Part shown: positions 42,979-50,269 of the stretch, piece after piece
Numbering within the stretch: position 1 is the first letter of the stretch
How the letters are laid out: each line of letters opens with the position of its first letter
Assembly: GCF_050433385.1 (NCBI RefSeq)
Contig: NZ_JBNPXI010000014.1
Coordinates: 1-64,000 of the forward strand
Direction: 5' to 3'
DNA: 64,000 bases
DNA from: Brassicibacter mesophilus
Lineage (GTDB): Bacteria; Bacillota; Clostridia; Tissierellales; Proteiniboraceae
Program-made: the position numbers and the translations under genes
Notes under the pieces: generated by a model
The model's database searches: none
Told to the model about the DNA's origin: nothing
Seen by the model: the letters and a program-made list of their open reading frames with translations, nothing else

Positions 42979-43842
42979 ATGAGATTAACACATTTTAGTT
43001 TATTTACTGGAATAGGTGGGATAGATTTAGCAGCTGAATGGGCAGGGTTTGAAACTGTAGGCCAAGTAGAGTGGGAAGATTATCAAACTAAGGTACTAGA
43101 AAAACACTGGCCTAATGTAAACAGATGGAGGGATGTAAGAAATGTCACAATTGAGTCTATTCGAGAAAGAGGAATTGAAAACATCACCTTGCTTAGTGGA
43201 GGATTTCCTTGTCAACCGCATAGTCTTGCAGGTAAACGTAGAGCTTCTGATGATGAACGTGATTTGTGGGGCGAAGTTGCACGACTCATTAGCGAAATTA
43301 AACCAAGATGGTTTTTGGGCGAAAATGTACCTGGGTTATTGTCAAGCGAAGATGGACGGTTCTTTGGAAGAGTTCTCAATGATTTGGCCGAAGTGGGGTA
43401 CAATGTCGGATGGTGTAGCTTTCCAGCATCAGCAGTCGGTGCGATTCATCAAAGGGAAAGGGTATTTATCATTGTCTACTCCGGTAGCCTCAGATACATG
43501 GGTAAGCAATTTAAAGAGTTCTCAGAGGAAAGAAGGAAGTCGGCACAGCAAGAACTTAGGTCAAGTATTACAGGAGCTACCAACACCAACAGCGAGTATG
43601 TGGAGGGGAGCTGCAAAGACACGATACAAGGGTTCGAAACATTACAGGGGAAGCTTTCCACAAGAAGCGTTGAGGAATGGAGAGAACGATCCACAATATA
43701 TCAACCCAAACTATGTAGAAATTATAATGGGATTCCCAATCAAGTGGACAGACTTAAGTGTTTAGGGAATGCAGTAGTACCACAGCAAGTATATCCGATA
43801 CTACAAACTATAGCGGATATAGAAAAACATTATGATAACTAA
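42979..43842 (+). CDS. Phage DNA cytosine-5 methyltransferase
   Basis: A 287-residue C5-methylase. Motif I is 'SLFTGIGGIDLAAEWAGFE', motif IV has the catalytic Cys in 'LLSGGFPCQPHS', motif VI is 'WFLGENV', motif VIII is 'HQRERVFII', and motif X is 'RLKCLGNAVVPQQVYPIL'. The variable target-recognition region lies between about residues 175 and 255. All motifs are present, so it is likely active; it probably protects phage DNA from restriction. ATG 42979 follows GGAAGGGGG. A second gene is nested in another frame from 43142. Confidence 0.92.
   Translation: MRLTHFSLFTGIGGIDLAAEWAGFETVGQVEWEDYQTKVLEKHWPNVNRWRDVRNVTIESIRERGIENITLLSGGFPCQPHSLAGKRRASDDERDLWGEVARLISEIKPRWFLGENVPGLLSSEDGRFFGRVLNDLAEVGYNVGWCSFPASAVGAIHQRERVFIIVYSGSLRYMGKQFKEFSEERRKSAQQELRSSITGATNTNSEYVEGSCKDTIQGFETLQGKLSTRSVEEWRERSTIYQPKLCRNYNGIPNQVDRLKCLGNAVVPQQVYPILQTIADIEKHYDN
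43142..43765 (+). CDS. Gene nested out of frame within the methyltransferase
   Basis: 207 codons, entirely inside the methyltransferase gene in a different frame, with its own SD (GGAGGG, 43127-43132) nine bases before the ATG. The product (MSQLSLFEKEELKTSPCLVE...) has 'GSLEEFSMIWPKWGTMSDGV', 'LSTPVASDTW', 'LPTPTASMWRG' and C-terminal 'INPNYVEIIMGFPIKWTDL'. These are motifs I associate from memory with phage proteins encoded with or labelled as Dcm methyltransferases. No catalytic motifs of its own are visible. It spans the methylase motifs IV-VIII and the target-recognition region. It may be a real overprinted gene. Confidence 0.6.
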   Translation: MSQLSLFEKEELKTSPCLVEDFLVNRIVLQVNVELLMMNVICGAKLHDSLAKLNQDGFWAKMYLGYCQAKMDGSLEEFSMIWPKWGTMSDGVAFQHQQSVRFIKGKGYLSLSTPVASDTWVSNLKSSQRKEGSRHSKNLGQVLQELPTPTASMWRGAAKTRYKGSKHYRGSFPQEALRNGENDPQYINPNYVEIIMGFPIKWTDLSV

Positions 43843-43868
43843 GATTTTAACGTAAAAGGGGTGACGAA

Positions 43869-44753
43869 TTGAAAATAGGATTGCTTGATGTAGATGGTCA
43901 TAATTTCCCCAACTTAGCATTGATGAAAATATCAGCTTATCATAAGAGCAAAGGTGATGCGGTTGAATGGATAAATCATTTTAAAAAATATGACATAGCT
44001 TATAAATCAAAGGTATTTACATTTACTGATGATGATCTAACTTGCATCAACGCAGATAAAGTTATTCAAGGCGGAACAGGATATGACTTAAAAAATAAAT
44101 TACCTGATGAAATAGAAAATATGTTTCCAGATTATTCTCTTTACAACACTAAAGATACTGCATACGGTTTTACAACAAGAGGTTGCCCTAGAAGTTGTCC
44201 ATTTTGCATAGTGGGTAAAAAGGAAGGATTAACAAGTTACAAAGTAGGCAATTTAGATAATTTCTTTAACGGACAAAAGAATATTGAACTTTGTGATCCA
44301 AACTTACTTGCTTGTAAGACAGATAGATTAGATATTTTAGAGCAATTAATAGACTCTAAAGCTTGGGTTAACTTTAATCAAGGATTAGATATTAGGTTTA
44401 TGGATGATTTAGTAATAGATAAACTAATACAAATAAAAATAAAAATGCTTCATTTCGCTTGGGATAGACCTAATCAATCAGAATTAATTATTAAGAACCT
44501 AGATAGTTTCAAAAGAGTAACTAATATAGACTTTAGAAAATTAAGAGTGTATGTACTAACAAACTATGAAACTGATTTTGAATTTGATTTATACAGAGTC
44601 TATAAACTAAAACAACTAGGTTATGATCCGTACATCATGATATTTGATAAGCACAAACTTCCTAAAGGACACAAAATACTAAGATTACAAAGATGGGTTA
44701 ATAACAAGTTTATTTTTAGAAGTTGTGAGAAATTTGAGGATTATGTAGGGTAA
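43869..44753 (+). CDS. Phage-encoded radical SAM protein
   Basis: A 294-residue protein with the radical SAM cluster motif C106-x3-C110-x2-C113 in 'TTRGCPRSCPFCIVG', followed by 'IELCDPNLLACKTDRLDILEQLI' and 'FNQGLDIRFMDDLVIDKL'. This is the pattern of the COG1032-type family. The N-terminal 90 residues look like a reduced B12-binding-type domain without the DxHxxG motif. Its substrate is unknown. The TTG start follows AAGGGGTGA. It sits right after the methyltransferase pair, so a role in nucleic-acid modification is a possibility only. Confidence 0.8.
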   Translation: MKIGLLDVDGHNFPNLALMKISAYHKSKGDAVEWINHFKKYDIAYKSKVFTFTDDDLTCINADKVIQGGTGYDLKNKLPDEIENMFPDYSLYNTKDTAYGFTTRGCPRSCPFCIVGKKEGLTSYKVGNLDNFFNGQKNIELCDPNLLACKTDRLDILEQLIDSKAWVNFNQGLDIRFMDDLVIDKLIQIKIKMLHFAWDRPNQSELIIKNLDSFKRVTNIDFRKLRVYVLTNYETDFEFDLYRVYKLKQLGYDPYIMIFDKHKLPKGHKILRLQRWVNNKFIFRSCEKFEDYVG

Positions 44754-44789
44754 CGTAACTAAAATAAGACTTTGCGGAGAGGTGAGATT

Positions 44790-44975
44790 ATGAAAGATAA
44801 AAAAATATATTGTAAATATACAAGTGAAATTGTTTGTCCTTATTGTGGACATAAGTTTTTGGATAGTTGGGAATATGACGATAGCGATAATGAAATGTAT
44901 TGCGAAGAGTGCGAACATGAATTTACTTATGAAAGAATTGTAACAGTTGAATATTGTAGTTATAAAAATGATTAG
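44790..44975 (+). CDS. 61-residue zinc-ribbon phage protein
   Basis: Two CxxC knuckles, 'CPYCGHKF' and 'CEECEHEF', separated by an acidic stretch form a clear zinc ribbon. ATG 44790 has GAGAGGTGA upstream. Confidence 0.65.
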   Translation: MKDKKIYCKYTSEIVCPYCGHKFLDSWEYDDSDNEMYCEECEHEFTYERIVTVEYCSYKND

Positions 44976-44991
44976 AAAGTGAGGGGTTGGA

Positions 44992-45108
44992 GTGAACTTA
45001 GTTAGATGCGACAACTATAGTTGCAAATACAATAAAAACGGATTTTGCAAACTAGAGATAATTAATATAAGCGAAGATAAAAGATGCGAAAGTGAGGGAA
45101 TAGAGTGA
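44992..45108 (+). CDS. 38-residue Cys-rich phage protein
   Basis: GTG start after GAGGGG. It reads 'CDNYSCKYNKNGFCKLEIINI' in part, a four-cysteine pattern like DUF1540-type metal-binding peptides. It overlaps the next gene by four bases. Confidence 0.55.
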   Translation: MNLVRCDNYSCKYNKNGFCKLEIINISEDKRCESEGIE

Positions 45109-45530
45109 ACGAAAGGTTAACTAAAAGAACTAAAAAAGGAATTGCTTATATGGCAGTAGCGGATAAGTTAAGCAAAGCTGACCAAGAAATCGAAGGTTCG
45201 AAACCGATATTAGAAGGATTATATGCAATATTTCAAAAGCTTGCAGATTATGAAGATACAAAACTAAGTCCAGAAGAAATAAAAGCACTGATAGCAGATA
45301 ACAAACACCTTAGAAATTATTTAGTAAAACTAGAACATGAAAGATTTAACAGTTTAATAAATAAGTATGTTGAACTTTCAGAGCAAAATCGTGAATTAGC
45401 AGAGAAATTAAAAGTTAATACCGAAGATTTTGCAGATTATTTAATCGAAAATGCAAGCGTAGCTTTTGAACATCAAGACAGAGAACTGTTAGAAAGTACA
45501 ATTAAAAGATATTTTGAGGAGGTTGAGTGA
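45105..45530 (+). CDS. Hypothetical phage protein, coiled coil
   Basis: A 141-residue protein. 'RLTKRTKKGIAYM' and 'LADYEDTKLSPEEIKAL' are hallmarks of a common, uncharacterised phage accessory family. The C-terminal half is a coiled coil. GTG start. Confidence 0.6.
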   Translation: MNERLTKRTKKGIAYMAVADKLSKADQEIEGSKPILEGLYAIFQKLADYEDTKLSPEEIKALIADNKHLRNYLVKLEHERFNSLINKYVELSEQNRELAEKLKVNTEDFADYLIENASVAFEHQDRELLESTIKRYFEEVE

Positions 45531-45742
45531 TGAATAAATATGATGTTTTAACACTTATATCTGTTAAGCACAACGATAAAACTATCACCGAATACAATTC
45601 GTGCTCTATACCGAGAATTGGTGAAAAAATAAGATGCAAAGGAAATAAATTTTTGGTAGATGAAGTTATTCATAACGTTAATAAAGTAGGAGATAGTTAC
45701 GTTACTGTAAATGTACTTGCACCATATGGATATGATAAATAA
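45530..45742 (+). CDS. Hypothetical small phage protein
   Basis: A 70-residue, mainly beta-strand protein ('SCSIPRIGEKIRCKGNKFLVDEVIHNV'), perhaps a small barrel. The ATG overlaps the previous stop (TGATG), so it is translationally coupled. Confidence 0.55.
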   Translation: MNKYDVLTLISVKHNDKTITEYNSCSIPRIGEKIRCKGNKFLVDEVIHNVNKVGDSYVTVNVLAPYGYDK

Positions 45743-45756
45743 GGAGGCTGAGTAAC

Positions 45757-45915
45757 ATAACCAAATATACAAAAGTTCAAATTATTAAACACGCTTTACA
45801 GCATTACATACAAAGAGAAGGAGCAACGGAAGAAGATTTAAAAAGAGAAAAAGAATTATTAGAAGACTTTACTAACATGGCTGAATGGCTAAAAGAAAAA
45901 TACGGAATTAAGTAG
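45757..45915 (+). CDS. Small phage protein with probable ATA start
   Basis: 52 codons beginning at ATA 45757, nine bases after AAGGAGG (45741-45747). The protein (TKYTKVQIIKHALQHYIQRE...) is helical and plausible; no ATG, GTG or TTG lies near the SD. An in-frame CTG at 45748 touches the SD and is less likely. Confidence 0.5.
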   Translation: MTKYTKVQIIKHALQHYIQREGATEEDLKREKELLEDFTNMAEWLKEKYGIK

Positions 45916-45985
45916 TTATAAGGGGGTTGAGTGATGATACAAATTATTGAAAGAGAAGAAGGAAAACAATCAAAAAAGGTGCAGC

Positions 45986-46108
45986 TTGAAAGTGGAAGGG
46001 AATAAATATCTTTTAACAGTGATGGACGTTTGGCAATGTGGTGAATTTTGCAGGTTGCTAGTGTTAAAAGATTTGCAAAACAATATTAATAAATTAGCTG
46101 ATTGTTAA
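45986..46108 (+). CDS. Small phage protein, TTG start
   Basis: 40 codons from TTG 45986 behind AAAAGGTG; the product contains 'GNKYLLTVMDVWQCGEFCRLL'. A 22-codon frame from ATG 45934 overlaps it and may be a leader peptide. Confidence 0.4.
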   Translation: MKVEGNKYLLTVMDVWQCGEFCRLLVLKDLQNNINKLADC

Positions 46109-46149
46109 CTTGAGGGTTAGTCTATGTGAATAAGAAAGGGGAATGAAAT

Positions 46150-46392
46150 ATGAATATTTTAAGGGATGGCAAAGTAAAAACTAGAAAAGAACATAGATGT
46201 CATGGTTGTAGAAAAACAATACCAAAAGGTACGGAGATATATTCTCAAACTGTAGCAGATGAAGGAACTGTTTACACTATCTATATGTGTAATGAATGTA
46301 TTAACTGGTGTAAAGATAAGAAATGCAATGACTGCATAACAAGTGAATGTGCATTTGAAGGATATATAAAAGAATGTATAGAGCAACAATAA
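46150..46392 (+). CDS. 80-residue Cys-rich phage protein
   Basis: Eight or more cysteines in CxxC/CxxxC spacing ('HRCHGCRKTIPKGTEI', 'MCNECINWCKDKKCNDC') suggest a double zinc-binding fold. AAAGGGG lies upstream of the ATG. Confidence 0.6.
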   Translation: MNILRDGKVKTRKEHRCHGCRKTIPKGTEIYSQTVADEGTVYTIYMCNECINWCKDKKCNDCITSECAFEGYIKECIEQQ

Positions 46393-46427
46393 ACTAAATT
46401 AAGGGTTAGTAAGGAAGGAGAAATTAT

Positions 46428-46712
46428 ATGTCAATGAAAATAGAATCTATAAATGTTTTTGCTAACGAATGCGGATATTTTTACAACGCATACTTAGAAG
46501 ATAATTTTAGTTGTAACAATGGTTATAACTGCAAACATCCTGAACAAATTGAAACTGATATAAACAAACAAACAGGAGAAGAAATTGGTAAATGCTATAG
46601 TTGGAGCTGTCCTTTAGCAGTTGAAGCAGGCGAGGAAGATTTTAATAATCCTAATATAGATAACCAAGGATATGAATATGAAGAAAGTGAGTTTGTTGTA
46701 ATAGAAGAATAA
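46428..46712 (+). CDS. 94-residue acidic Cys-containing phage protein
   Basis: Five cysteines ('ECGYFYNAY', 'CNNGYNCKHPEQ', 'GKCYSWSCPLA') and a strongly acidic C-terminus (EEYEYEESEF-like). Possibly a metal-binding or DNA-mimic accessory protein; no family recognised. GGAAGGAGA SD. Confidence 0.55.
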   Translation: MSMKIESINVFANECGYFYNAYLEDNFSCNNGYNCKHPEQIETDINKQTGEEIGKCYSWSCPLAVEAGEEDFNNPNIDNQGYEYEESEFVVIEE

Positions 46713-46751
46713 GGACTAAATTTACAATTATCGAAGAAAGGAGAAAATATT

Positions 46752-46976
46752 ATGAAATTCTATACAAATTTATCTGATAAGGAACTAATAGAATCAGAAA
46801 ACAAATTAAATAAATATTTTGAAGAAGAATTTGGAGAAGAGAAAAAGACAGAAAAACCACTATGCTTTATACCTAATGATACTAACATTTTATGCAGAGG
46901 TAAAAGAAATCGTAAAAATGAAATTTTTACTTCTTGTCAGACTTGTAAGCTATGCGAGATTGTAAATAAACGCTAA
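46752..46976 (+). CDS. 74-residue phage protein with C-terminal cysteines
   Basis: The N-terminal half is charged ('NKYFEEEFGEEKKTEK'); the C-terminal half has 'NILCRGKRN' and 'CQTCKLCEI', a likely zinc site. AAAGGAG SD. Confidence 0.5.
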   Translation: MKFYTNLSDKELIESENKLNKYFEEEFGEEKKTEKPLCFIPNDTNILCRGKRNRKNEIFTSCQTCKLCEIVNKR

Positions 46977-47000
46977 CTATAAGCTTAGGAGGGACAAGCC

Positions 47001-47186
47001 ATGAAAGGACCTTGTTTAGATTGCGAATACAGAAGAGTAGGTTGTCACGCTTATTGCAGAAGTTACAAGGAACACAAGGACAAGCTTGACTCTTTAAAAA
47101 CAAAAGATGAATATAAGCACTACATGATAGGAGAAGGTGGAGCATACAACAGAATGAGAACGAAAAGAGGTGTAATGAGATTATGA
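47001..47186 (+). CDS. 61-residue Cys/His phage protein
   Basis: 'GPCLDCEYRRVGCHAYCRSYKEHK' is a compact Cys/His zinc motif often seen in small phage genes next to recombination modules. It uses the GGAGGGACAAGC cassette. It overlaps the next gene by four bases. Confidence 0.6.
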   Translation: MKGPCLDCEYRRVGCHAYCRSYKEHKDKLDSLKTKDEYKHYMIGEGGAYNRMRTKRGVMRL

Positions 47187-47374
47187 ATACACTAATGCAT
47201 GAAATTAAAATGACTATAGCTAAGATTAAGAACTTAGAAAAAAACAAACAAACTAATAATGCAGAGATAATAGAAACAGAAGTATCAAATGAAAGAAACA
47301 AGCTAAATGAATTAATAAAGATAGCGAAACACGAACATCTAAAAGCAAATTGTATAGAGATGATAAGGGGGTAA
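47183..47374 (+). CDS. Small helical phage protein
   Basis: 63 residues, predicted as one long charged helix or coiled coil ('NTLMHEIKMTIAKIKNLEKN'). Start overlaps the previous stop. Confidence 0.5.
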   Translation: MNTLMHEIKMTIAKIKNLEKNKQTNNAEIIETEVSNERNKLNELIKIAKHEHLKANCIEMIRG

Positions 47375-47378
47375 TGAA

Positions 47379-47687
47379 GTGGAATTGAAACTACCAGTTC
47401 TACAGAAAGACGATAAATGGGAAGAACACATGGATAAAGTAGAAGAAGAAAGTCTAGAGCTTTATGATGCAATAGAAGCACTAAGTTATTATGAAAATAT
47501 AACAGAAAAACAACTATTACATATAGCTGAAGAAGCACTAGACAATATAGAGGTTTGTATCGGAATACTGGACAAGCTAGAGAAGATAGATAAAAGAATA
47601 GTAAAAAAAGCTAATGCGAATCACATCAAAAAACTATTAGAGAGAGGTTGGAAGTTTAAGAAGTTATTAACGATAAAAGAGGATTAG
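47379..47687 (+). CDS. MazG-like nucleotide pyrophosphohydrolase-fold protein
   Basis: A 102-residue all-helical protein. 'DKVEEESLELYDAI' and 'AEEALDNIEVCIGIL' resemble the paired acidic metal-binding helices (ExxE...ExxD) of MazG/dUTPase-2-type enzymes. It may clean nucleotide pools or cut alarmones. GTG start behind GGGGG. The family call is moderate. Confidence 0.5.
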   Translation: MELKLPVLQKDDKWEEHMDKVEEESLELYDAIEALSYYENITEKQLLHIAEEALDNIEVCIGILDKLEKIDKRIVKKANANHIKKLLERGWKFKKLLTIKED

Positions 47688-47691
47688 GGCA

Positions 47692-47750
47692 TGTGCTAAG
47701 GGGTATCCTTCTAAAGTTTGGCGACTCGGTCGGATACTCCACAAAGCACA
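47692..47750 (+). ncRNA. Stem-rich RNA element upstream of rusA
   Basis: TGTGCT (47692-47697) pairs with AGCACA (47745-47750) and GGGTATCC (47701-47708) with GGATAC-T-CC (47732-47740), with one bulge. The apical loop can form GAC/GTC. It ends 28 bases before the rusA start. Confidence 0.45.
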
Positions 47751-47777
47751 CACATCTTAAGTATACAGGAGGTAAAA

Positions 47778-48191
47778 ATGGTAAACAAGATTAGTTTTGA
47801 AATACCAGGAGAACCAAAGGCAAAAGCAAGACCAAGAATGACAAAGCAAGGCATAGCATATACGCCTAAACAGACTGTAGAATACGAAAATTGGGTTAAA
47901 CAATGCTATTGCATTACACATAGAGATAAAAAGCTTACAGGGCAAATTAAAGCAGAGATAACAGCATACTTTTCTATCCCTAAGAGCACAAGTAAGAAAA
48001 AAAGAAAAGAAATGATAACGGGTGAAATAAGGCCTACTAAAAAGCCTGACACAGACAATATAGCAAAGATAATACTAGACAGTTTAAATAACATAGCGTT
48101 TGATGATGACAAGCAAGTAATAGATTTAAGAGTATCAAAGCTCTATAGTGAGAATCCGAGAGTTGAAGTCGAAATATCAGAAATTATTTAA
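47778..48191 (+). CDS. rusA: RusA-family Holliday junction resolvase
   Basis: A 137-residue protein with 'ISFEIPGEPKAKARPRM' and the metal-binding 'KKPDTDNIAKIILDSLN...FDDDKQV' aspartates that define RusA. It cuts four-way junctions during phage recombination. ATG 47778 follows AGGAGG; an upstream in-frame start lies within the structured leader and is rejected. Confidence 0.9.
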   Translation: MVNKISFEIPGEPKAKARPRMTKQGIAYTPKQTVEYENWVKQCYCITHRDKKLTGQIKAEITAYFSIPKSTSKKKRKEMITGEIRPTKKPDTDNIAKIILDSLNNIAFDDDKQVIDLRVSKLYSENPRVEVEISEII

Positions 48192-48205
48192 GAGGGGGAA
48201 CTATT

Positions 48206-48631
48206 GTGAAAAAAATAAGTGAAAACATAGATTTATCAAAGAAAGTATTAGATATAAATATCGAGAGCCCAATATTTAAATGCATGTTATATGACTTAAA
48301 TAAAGAAATTCAAAGATGTATTGATAAGGTATATGACCAAGAGTTTGAAGCAGGAGAAATTTCCTTGAAATTAACTTTAGAAATACCAGATGGCTACAAG
48401 GAATTTCCTAAAGTCAATGAGCATGGCGAAATGGTAAGCGAGTTATATAAATACAGAAAACCTAAATTTGAACATAAAGTTACTACAACATTGAAGAAAC
48501 AGTATAAGCAAGAAGGAGTCTATGCAGAGGAAAGAGAGGTTAAATTTGAAGATGGGCAGTATATTGCGGTTCCAGTGAAAGATCCGCAGATAAATATTTA
48601 TGATTTAGAAAGATTACATGCAGAGGAGTAA
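48206..48631 (+). CDS. Hypothetical phage protein
   Basis: A 141-residue alpha/beta protein ('IFKCMLYDLNKEIQRCIDKVYDQEFEAGEISLKLTLEI') of a type common between RusA and HNH genes in Firmicute phages. No catalytic motif visible. GTG start behind AGAGGGGG. Confidence 0.5.
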   Translation: MKKISENIDLSKKVLDINIESPIFKCMLYDLNKEIQRCIDKVYDQEFEAGEISLKLTLEIPDGYKEFPKVNEHGEMVSELYKYRKPKFEHKVTTTLKKQYKQEGVYAEEREVKFEDGQYIAVPVKDPQINIYDLERLHAEE

Positions 48632-48646
48632 AGCGAGGTGGTATAG

Positions 48647-49294
48647 ATGCATTACCACAGCAAAATATTAGGAATAAAGGAAGATGACAAAGGAACACAT
48701 CTAAAACTACTAATACCAGGAGAGCAAGTGCAAGATAAGATACTAAGAATAAGAAGTGGCAATATAATTAATTCAGAAATAAGGATAGATGATAACAGGA
48801 CCATATCAGCAGAGCAAAGGAAAAAAGTATATGCAACTATTCGAGATATAGCTAATTATACAGGACATATGCCTGAGGAACTCAAGGAATTGATGAAGTA
48901 CAACTACATGATTGAAAGCGGAGAAAATTATTTTTCGCTTTCAGACTGTAGTATAACAACTGCAAGATTATTCATAAACTATTTAATTGAATTTTGTTTT
49001 CAGTGGGATATACCTATACTAGATTCTGGACTAGATAGAACAGATGATATTGGAAAGTATCTTTGGTTGTGTATCAAGTACAAGAAATGCTGTATATGTG
49101 GAGGTAAAGCAGAGATACATCATTGGGATGCTGTAGGGATGGGAAATAACCGAAAAAAAATCGATGATAGTAATCATAGGAAAATTGCTTTATGCGAAAA
49201 ACATCATATGTTTGCAGTTGATGCAGTACACAATGAAGGAAGAGATAGTTTTGAAAAGAAGTATCACGTTTACGGAATAATTTACAAAGAATAA
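48647..49294 (+). CDS. HNHc-type phage nuclease
   Basis: A 215-residue protein. A beta-rich N-terminal domain precedes a C-terminal zinc/HNH domain, 'CCICGGKAEIHHWDAVGMGNNRKKIDDSNHRKIALCEKHHMFAVDAVH', as in the putative HNHc nuclease family (PF16784). Probably acts in phage recombination alongside RusA. Confidence 0.75.
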   Translation: MHYHSKILGIKEDDKGTHLKLLIPGEQVQDKILRIRSGNIINSEIRIDDNRTISAEQRKKVYATIRDIANYTGHMPEELKELMKYNYMIESGENYFSLSDCSITTARLFINYLIEFCFQWDIPILDSGLDRTDDIGKYLWLCIKYKKCCICGGKAEIHHWDAVGMGNNRKKIDDSNHRKIALCEKHHMFAVDAVHNEGRDSFEKKYHVYGIIYKE

Positions 49295-49295
49295 A

Positions 49296-49375
49296 CTTTG
49301 GGGCATAGAGTGTTATTTATTTTCGGTAAATACATGCTATAGGGTGGTGTGGCTCCAGTTACTCTATAGCAAAGG
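49296..49375 (+). promoter_or_regulatory. Leader RNA with two mutually exclusive stems
   Basis: ACTCTATAGC (49361-49370) can pair either with GCATAGAGT (49303-49311) or with GCTATAGGGT (49336-49345). An ATTTA/TAAAT hairpin sits between them. The shared 3' strand abuts the SD AAAGGAGGG of the next gene, so the two folds could expose or hide it. Confidence 0.45.
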
Positions 49376-49385
49376 AGGGTAAACA

Positions 49386-49619
49386 ATGTCAAAGTGTTAC
49401 CGACCTAATTGTAAATGTGACGAAATTAAGAAAAAATATTGTTTATTTAAAATGAATAAAAAGCAATTTACTATATACAAAGCAATACACCAAAAAGAAA
49501 TATGTCCAGAGTGCGGAGAATTGACCATAAACGCAAAATATAAGGGTGTTGATATAAAACTATGTACAAGCTGTAAGCATGGCTTAGAAAGCAAGTACAG
49601 GGGGCGAAAGATATGTTAG
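49386..49619 (+). CDS. 77-residue zinc-binding phage protein
   Basis: 'CPECGELTINAKYKGVDIKLCTSCKHG' forms a zinc ribbon; further cysteines are at the N-terminus (CYRPNCKC). AAAGGAGGG SD. Confidence 0.6.
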   Translation: MSKCYRPNCKCDEIKKKYCLFKMNKKQFTIYKAIHQKEICPECGELTINAKYKGVDIKLCTSCKHGLESKYRGRKIC

Positions 49620-49705
49620 CTGTATTTGTATTCGGAATGGCAGTAGGTGTTTTTATAGTAGCATTAGCATTGAATATACATGCAGATTTTATAGATAGAG
49701 AATAG
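49613..49705 (+). CDS. 30-residue membrane peptide
   Basis: A single hydrophobic helix (LAVFVFGMAVGVFIVALAL) with a short polar tail. It overlaps the previous gene by seven bases. Role unknown. Confidence 0.45.
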   Translation: MLAVFVFGMAVGVFIVALALNIHADFIDRE

Positions 49706-49729
49706 AATTAGTATAAGCGAGGTGACTAG

Positions 49730-50128
49730 ATGAAGCTTATAGGCACATATCAAGATTTACTTAGAGAAATAGAAATGTATGAAAATAGATTAGATGACTT
49801 ACAAAGAGAAGATTACGCACTAAGAAGAATAGAGTTCAATAAAATAGCACTAGATATGTATATGGATAGAAAACATAAGATAGATAATGAAACAGCAATA
49901 ATACAAGCTATACTTGAGGACAAGAGGGAGACTCAAAGACAAATACTTAATAAGATTGAACATCTAGAAGGGCTAGAATATAAAATAGCTTATAAAAGGT
50001 TTATAGAGGGTAAGACATTAAACGAGATAGCAGAAGAATTACACATAAGCGAAATATATGCAAAGAAGAAATCTGCTAAGATAGGAAGAGTATACCAAAA
50101 GTATACTGAAAGTGAAAAACAACCATGA
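49730..50128 (+). CDS. Sigma-like late transcription regulator
   Basis: A 132-residue protein. Its N-terminal half is a coiled coil and its C-terminal half is a sigma-70 region-4-like HTH ('YKRFIEGKTLNEIAEELHISEIYAKKKSAKIGRVY'). Proteins of this kind (RinA/ArpU-like) switch on late genes and sit at this boundary between early and structural modules. Confidence 0.7.
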   Translation: MKLIGTYQDLLREIEMYENRLDDLQREDYALRRIEFNKIALDMYMDRKHKIDNETAIIQAILEDKRETQRQILNKIEHLEGLEYKIAYKRFIEGKTLNEIAEELHISEIYAKKKSAKIGRVYQKYTESEKQP

Positions 50129-50210
50129 TAAAATGGTATTGTAGAATAATATAAAAAATAAAGGCTTATTATTCTAATTCTTCTTATAATCAAAGGAATA
50201 CATTACAATA

Positions 50211-50264
50211 AAGAACATCTTCAAAGCAGTTTGTTCCCCCTTTCTGCTGAGAAGGTGTTTTTTA
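50211..50264 (+). terminator. Strong bipartite terminator ending the early region
   Basis: AACATCTTC (50214-50222) pairs with GAAGGTGTT (50251-50259), and AGCAG (50225-50229) with CTGCT (50244-50248). A T run follows. Confidence 0.75.
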
Positions 50265-50269
50265 TATCA

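Noticed and set aside
45934..46002. A 22-codon frame starting at ATG 45934 as a full gene with a frameshift into the next frame
   Set aside because: The downstream frame has its own TTG and SD-like AAAAGGTG, so a sequencing error or frameshift is not needed; the short frame may be only a leader.
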